64,000 nucleotides of DNA from Hygrocybe punicea (Eukaryota; Basidiomycota; Agaricomycetes; Agaricales; Hygrophoraceae), in NCBI GenBank assembly GCA_963556145.1, contig OY744464.1, positions 7,477,508 to 7,541,507 of the forward strand, written 5' to 3'. The notes beneath the pieces are model-generated. The model saw only the letters and a program-made list of their open reading frames with translations. It had not been told where the DNA came from and made no database searches. Of this stretch, positions 58,746 through 64,000 are shown one piece after another. The first letter of the stretch is position 1. Every line of letters starts with the position of its first letter. Both the position numbers and the translations under genes were made by a program.

Positions 58746-60371
58746 AAAGCCCATGGGACATATAGAATATCTCATGGGATACTTATCTTGTCTAGAAAAC
58801 AGCCCATGGGATACTTATCTTGTCTTAGAAAACAGCCCATGGGACATAGAACATCCCTTGGGATACTTTCACTATTACAGAAACAGCCCATGGGACATGA
58901 AAAATATTGCTGGGGATATTTACGTTAACCAAGAAAAAGCCCATGGAACACATAAAATATCCCTTGGGATATTTACTTTACCCACAAAAAAGCCCATGGG
59001 ACATATAAAATATCCCTTGGAATATTTACTTTACTCAAAAAAGCTCCAATCTACAGCCTGAGGCTGGTGGGACTGCCTGCTTGCTCAGCATCTGCCAAGT
59101 CACACAATAATAATCATAGCAATATAATTTTAATTTACCAACCACTCAAAATAGATATAGCAAATTAAATAATTATTTTACCTAAATACATGGTATTCTA
59201 ATTTATCAGGGGAGAGACAGGGAGGTGGAGGAGAGGAGAGGAGAGGGGGGAATGGCAGGGGGAATGGGGGTGAGCAGGGGGAGAAGGGGCAGGAGGTGGA
59301 TGGGAGGTGGGGATGGTGGATGGACAGCACATAGGCAGGGGGAGAAGGGGTAGGAGACAGCCAGGGGGAGGAGGGAGGAGGGGGAGGGGAAAGGAGGGAA
59401 AGGACCAACAATACATACCGGTGTTCTCCTGGTGTCCACGCCCCTCCGTGTCCTCGCCCTTGTCCTCGTCCTCGTCCTCGTCGTCCCTGCTGCCGTCGTC
59501 CCGTTCCCCATCCCGGTCGTTCTCGTTTCCGTCGTCCGTGGTTCCCGTCCGCCCGCTGTCCTCGTCTTCGTTTTCTCGTCCGTGTCGTGGTTCCTGTTCC
59601 CGTTGCCGTCGTCTTCCCCTTTCGCGCCATGGTCACGTTCGTTCGTTTACCCCGTCATCCTCATTCCCATTGTCCTCGTTCTTGCTGTCATAGTGAGCCT
59701 GGGTTGTCCCCGTTCTCGGCTGCGTACCGTCTCCTTGTCGCCTGCATGCGCGTCTGCTTGTTGCTGTTGCCGCGTTCGCGTTCGTTTGGCACAAGGGTGA
59801 GGGAAAAAAACCTACAAGTGTGTTTAAGTAGTCAGTAGAATGAAGAAAAAAGATAAAGAATAATTACCTGGGGTGCTCTGGCGTCCGCACCCGTTGTCGC
59901 GTCATTGTTGAAAACGAAGTCTTGTTGAACTCGCGCACGAGAATTTCAACCGGGATTTTCCGATATCCCAAACGGGGTCAAGTTGCCATATAGGGAAGGG
60001 TGGCTGGATTTTCTTATTATTATTACATGTACTACAGCACCTAAATGGCCAGGGCAAGACCCTGAAGAGATTTAAGTATGCTATACCTACCCCACAGGGA
60101 GTTTTTGTATTTTATTTCATTTTATATGGGGAGATATTCACAATGCATTCTATGCCTCTGCCAAAAATGGACCCTTAAACACCTAACTTTGCGACTACAG
60201 GTCTGAAAAATCTAAAATTAATTCTAGGGGTACTAGGGAAGGTGTACATTGTGTTCCAGACAAGTGCCTGGTAGTTGGTTGTGTAGGGAATGTGTTGTAG
60301 CCAAAATATTATGAACTTGTCACTCACATTCGATTCATGATTATACGGACTTTTGATTGTCTAGCCACAAT

Positions 60372-60471
60372 NNNNNNNNNNNNNNNNNNNNNNNNNNNNN
60401 NNNNNNNNNNNNNNNNNNNNNNNNNNNNNNNNNNNNNNNNNNNNNNNNNNNNNNNNNNNNNNNNNNNNNNN
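60372..60471. other. Assembly gap (100 N)
   Basis: Exactly 100 undetermined bases at the centre of the inverted repeat. The right arm resumes at the base equivalent to about 60,256 of the left arm, so the true loop is unknown and may be much longer. Confidence 0.99.
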
Positions 60472-60822
60472 GAACACAATGTACACCTTCCCTAGTACCC
60501 CTAGAATTAATTTTAGATTTTTCAGACCTGTAGTCGCAAAGTTAGGTGTTTAAGGGTCCATTTTTGGCAGAGGCATAGAATGCATTGTGAATATCTCCCC
60601 ATATAAAATGAAATAAAATACAAAAACTCCCTGTGGGGTAGGTATAGCATACTTAAATCTCTTCAGGGTCTTGCCCTGGCCATTTAGGTGCTGTAGTACA
60701 TGTAATAATAATAAGAAAATCCAGCCACCCTTCCCTATATGGCAACTTGACCCCGTTTGGGATATCGGAAAATCCCGGTTGAAATTCTCGTGCGCGAGTT
60801 CAACAAGACTTCGTTTTCAACA

Positions 60823-61316
60823 ATGACGCGACAACGGGTGCGGACGCCAGAGCACCCCAGGTAATTATTCTTTATCTTTTTTCTTCATTCTACTGACTAC
60901 TTAAACACACTTGTAGGTTTTTTTTCCCTCACCCTTGTGCCAAACGAACGCGAACGCGGCAACAGCAACAAGCAGACGCGCATGCAGGCGACAAGGAGAC
61001 GGTACGCAGCCGAGAACGGGGACAACCCAGGCTCACTATTGACAGCAAGAACGAGGACAATGGGAATGAGGATGACGGGGTAAACGAACGAACGTGACCA
61101 TGGCGCGAAAGGGGAAGACGACGGCAACGGGAACAGGAACCACGACACGGACGAGAAAACGAAGACGAGGACAGCGGGCGGACGGGAACCACGGACGACG
61201 GAAACGAGAACGACCGGGATGGGGAACGGGACGACGGCAGCAGGGACGACGAGGACGAGGACGAGGACAAGGGCGAGGACACGGAGGGGCGTGGACACCA
61301 GGAGAACACCGGTATG
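60823..61316 (+). CDS. Putative spliced GC-rich gene of the long-TIR element (mirrored in the left arm)
   Basis: A possible first exon ATG 60,823 (MTRQRVRTPEHP) ends at a GTAATT donor. After a 56-bp AT-rich intron (60,861-60,916) the sequence becomes GC-rich and open, with Arg/Gly/Asp/Glu low complexity. A frame to 61,316 (ending GGAWTPGEHR) meets another donor, GTATGT. The mirror copy in the left arm differs by one base near 59,690, which changes the frame. The copy at 43.3-42.1 kb (minus) keeps the exon-intron layout but has different repeats. Splice signals look real; the protein frame is uncertain. Confidence 0.3.
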
Positions 61317-61969
61317 TATTGTTGGTCCTTTCCCTCCTTTCCCCTCCCCCTCCTCCCTCCTCCCCCTGGCTGTCTCCTACCCCTTCTCCCCCTGCCTATG
61401 TGCTGTCCATCCACCATCCCCACCTCCCATCCACCTCCTGCCCCTTCTCCCCCTGCTCACCCCCATTCCCCCTGCCATTCCCCCCTCTCCTCTCCTCTCC
61501 TCCACCTCCCTGTCTCTCCCCTGATAAATTAGAATACCATGTATTTAGGTAAAATAATTATTTAATTTGCTATATCTATTTGAGTGGTTGGTAAATTAAA
61601 ATTATATTGCTATGATTATTATTGTGTGACTTGGCAGATGCTGAGCAAGCAGGCAGTCCCACCAGCCTCAGGCTGTAGATTGGAGCTTTTTTGAGTAAAG
61701 TAAATATTCCAAGGGATATTTTATATGTCCCATGGGCTTTTTTGTGGGTAAAGTAAATATCCCAAGGGATATTTTATGTGTTCCATGGGCTTTTTCTTGG
61801 TTAACGTAAATATCCCCAGCAATATTTTTCATGTCCCATGGGCTGTTTCTGTAATAGTGAAAGTATCCCAAGGGATGTTCTATGTCCCATGGGCTGTTTT
61901 CTAAGACAAGATAAGTATCCCATGGGCTGTTTTCTAGACAAGATAAGTATCCCATGAGATATTCTATAT

Positions 61970-62225
61970 GTCCCATGGGCTTTTCTCAGGTAAAATAAAT
62001 ATCCCAAGGGATAAAATAAATGTCCCAAGGGATAAAATAAATATCCCAAGGGATAAAACAAATATCCCCAGAGATAAAGTAAATAGCCCAAGGGATGAAA
62101 TAAATATCCCAAGGGACGGAATAAATATCCCCAGGGATAAAGTAAATAGCCCAAGGGATAAAATAAATATCCCAAGGGATGAAATAAATATCCCAAGGGA
62201 CAAAATAAATATCCCAAGGGATGGA
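61970..62225. repeat. 21-bp tandem repeats (right arm)
   Basis: Inverse copy of the array at 58,495-58,745, with the same number and order of variant units as far as I can read. Confidence 0.9.
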
Positions 62226-62636
62226 ATTACAGTCCCTAGGCCTTTTAATCTATGCACACAAATATTTTCATAATTTTACCTATTTTATTTACAATGTTAT
62301 AGCCATTTTTCAAAAAACATCAGCTTGAGCTGAGGCAACACCTGGTTGAGAATATATCCCAGGAAAATATATATTCTCCCTGATGGTATTATAATATGTC
62401 CCATGGGATGATATTTCAGGCCATGATCCTTTGTCAAAATCATCCCTTGGTCTTCTTTGGAAATTGTCCCTAGGGATAAAAATATAACCCTATGCTTGCC
62501 TACAGTCAGAATGTCCCTGGGGCAATAAATTGTCCTTGGGAGTACCATGGTTATATGAACACTTAGATGGAACACCTACAGAGTTGTGTTACATCTAGTT
62601 AGTTGGGGCTAGGTGGTTGACTGAAGTGGTCTGAAT

Positions 62637-63564
62637 GGGAAGATCACCTTGATCAAGAAGCATATCAACCGGTTCACAATGCGCTTAGAGCCGGCATAAA
62701 TTTATTGATGAAGTACTACCACTGGGCTGATGACACAAACGTCTGTTTCATTGCCCACGGTACATTCTCTAGTTCATATCAAGTCTCAGGTCTGACACTG
62801 TTTATTAGTCCTTGACCCTGTACTCAAGCTTGATTACCTCAATACTGCATGGGATCAGCAGTATCTGGACGTTGGAATGGAACAGTTTAAGTCTCAGGTA
62901 GGTTCATTATTGTGTCGCCTGATGTGGCTGACATGTTTTCTCAGTTCCTCGTCTACAAAGCAAGACATGAAGCATCTCAGAAGAAATCTTCTGCAAGCAT
63001 GTTGGCATCCACACCGACAGGTATGGTATTGTGCCTGATAATATTTCACAAACTGATGTCATCTTTAGCTCTGTCCTCAATGGATTCATGGATGGAATCT
63101 CTAATTAAGAAAAAGCAGAAGAACATGGCCCACTCTATGCTTCCTTCACAAACAGTTCCGGAGAATCTAGATATATTTGAGGAGCTGCACCGCTATCTTA
63201 GGCAAACGCGGCTGAGACGAGAAGAGTGCCCAAATCCTATTCCATGGTGGGGGGTAAGTAGTACTGTCTTTATTGTGTTTAGAGAGTCTAACATTTATGT
63301 TAGCATCAACTTGAATACCCGGTCCTTTGGTCAATGGCCCATGACTATTTGGCAGTTCCAGCAACAACCTGCATCGCTGAGCGCTCATTTTCACTCTCAG
63401 CACGACCAGATGATCTGCGACGACGACAAATCAAGAAAGCCAAGTTTGGTGGTCTTCAGAAGCTCCGTGCTGGGTACTTGGATGGGAGGCTAAGTGTAGA
63501 GGGTGAGGTTATGAAGAAATACATTGGAGATTTTAATTTTGATGATGAAGAATACTTGGATTAG
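62637..63564 (+). pseudogene. hAT transposase 2, C-terminal piece
   Basis: Continues the gene with EDHLDQEAYQPVHNALRAGI, YHWADDTNVCFIAHVLDPVL, FLVYKARHEASQ and HRYLRQTRLRREECPNP. After an intron at about 63,250-63,305 comes the dimerisation block YPVLWSMAHDYLAVPATTCI with AERSFSLS, ending DFNFDDEEYLD and stop at 63,564. The W..mA.D.LA.PA....ERsFS pattern is the hAT C-terminal signature. Confidence 0.82.
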
Positions 63565-63599
63565 TAGTAGTACTGACTATGAATATGGTTTTTGAACTT

Positions 63600-63708
63600 T
63601 TTGAGAAGAAGACCAGGGCTGGCCCTGACCCAGCCCTGATCTGGGGCCAGGGCCACTCAAAGGTGGACTGGATCTCAAGGGCCTGGACTGACCCCTGGAC
63701 AGGCTAAG
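63600..63708. repeat. hAT-type end with GGGCCAGGG repeats (right)
   Basis: Repeated CCAGGGC, GGCCCTGACC and GGGGCCAGGG words end with CCCCTGGACAGGCTA, the approximate inverse of the end at 26,371. It lies just after the hAT transposase 2 stop, as expected for the 3' end of that element. The remaining bases to 64,000 are AT-rich with no supported gene. Confidence 0.6.
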
Positions 63709-64000
63709 TTGACATGAAGGGCAGTATGTGGGGGAGATCAATAAAATGTGCTAAAAAAAACTGTCAGCACATTTATATGGTCAGTGGGGACAAACCAGCA
63801 AAGACAGATGAATCCACCTTGCAATAATTGTTTCTGGCCTTGCATCTCAACATCCACCTGCACAAAATGGCCATAAGACTCCATGACATGGAATGAATGC
63901 TGCGAGATGTAATAAAAATGACACAGACACCAAGATGGTTGAAGCAAAGAGATGCCACAATAAACCTCTGGAAAAGGGCTGGTGTCCATGGCTACAATTA

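Larger units (their letters stand above)
58101..62628. mobile_element. Long-TIR element (arms over 2.1 kb) splitting the hAT gene
   Basis: An exact 8-bp duplication GTCTGAAT (58,093-58,100 and 62,629-62,636) flanks it. Left arm 58,101-60,371 and right arm 60,472-62,628 are near-perfect inverse copies, beginning CACTTCAGTCAACCACC. Between them lie 100 N. Arms hold palindrome-rich tandem repeats, an AT-rich spacer, a purine-rich tract, a GC-rich block with a putative spliced gene, and inner sequence shared with 43,260-43,860. Long TIRs and 8-bp duplication recall MULE or KDZ-type elements, but no transposase is visible. It may be lost in the gap. Confidence 0.88.

Noticed and set aside
58472..58928. 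Repeat proteins (SLGIFIL)n and (PRDKINI)n
   Set aside because: Both strands are open only because the unit is 21 bp. The array lies in a transposon arm, with no splice or start support.
58101..62628. Purely artefactual palindromic misassembly
   Set aside because: An exact 8-bp duplication and in-frame repair of the hAT gene show a genuine insertion, although the centre remains unresolved.

Overview
The window looks like a transposon-saturated chromosomal segment of a mushroom-forming basidiomycete (Agaricomycetes). The indications are short GT-AG introns of about 45-60 bp in nearly every gene, and protein families that, from memory, are typical of agaricomycete genomes: an rva_4-like integrase core, HECT-like proteins with a cysteine-rich N-terminal module, hAT transposases, and a Helitron Rep-helicase with a cysteine-protease tail. 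No tRNA, rRNA, CRISPR array or prokaryotic signal was found. Species cannot be named, and all family assignments come from reading motifs, not from database searches.

Region by region: 1-3.2 kb holds a truncated VID27-like gene. 3.2-8.6 kb (minus) holds a HECT-like gene broken by an insertion that carries a 53-bp minisatellite. 8.66-10.5 kb holds a divergently oriented DDE integrase-core gene with a premature stop. 13.35-14.77 kb is an intact nine-exon DUF4436-type membrane protein gene, convergent with an apparently intact POT/PTR2 peptide transporter at 15.3-17.95 kb (minus). These two are the only host genes I consider whole. 18.67-20.64 kb is a palindromic MITE split by a 1,594-bp Tc1/mariner-like element with 59-bp terminal inverted repeats (TIRs). 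20.6-23.6 kb is a decayed hAT transposase, followed by a hairpin MITE at 23.7-24.1 kb and remnants to 26 kb.

From about 26.4 kb to the end the DNA is a stack of nested insertions. A Helitron (5' end at 27,168; Rep and helicase at 43.8-51.0 kb; 3' hairpin at 51.07 kb) contains a pol-less LTR element, three palindromic MITEs, two partial copies of a long-TIR element, and a second, non-autonomous Helitron (36,381-41,066). That second Helitron carries its own 3-bp-TSD MITE. Its exact empty site is visible in the sister long-TIR copy. The Helitron sits inside a hAT-like element with ACCC-rich subterminal repeats. Downstream, a second hAT transposase gene (53.6-63.6 kb) is broken into three coding pieces by three insertions with target-site duplications (two exact 8-bp TSDs, one 6/8 match). 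One of these is a 4.5-kb long-TIR element whose centre is a 100-N assembly gap.

Terminal repeats, TSDs and reading-frame continuity across insertions allow much of the order of events to be read directly. The most unusual items are the pol-less LTR element encoding a repeat-plus-coiled-coil protein, a 52-54-bp compound palindrome found five times, a host-flank inverted duplication at a transposon edge, and sequence shared between the long-TIR element core and the Helitron rep region.
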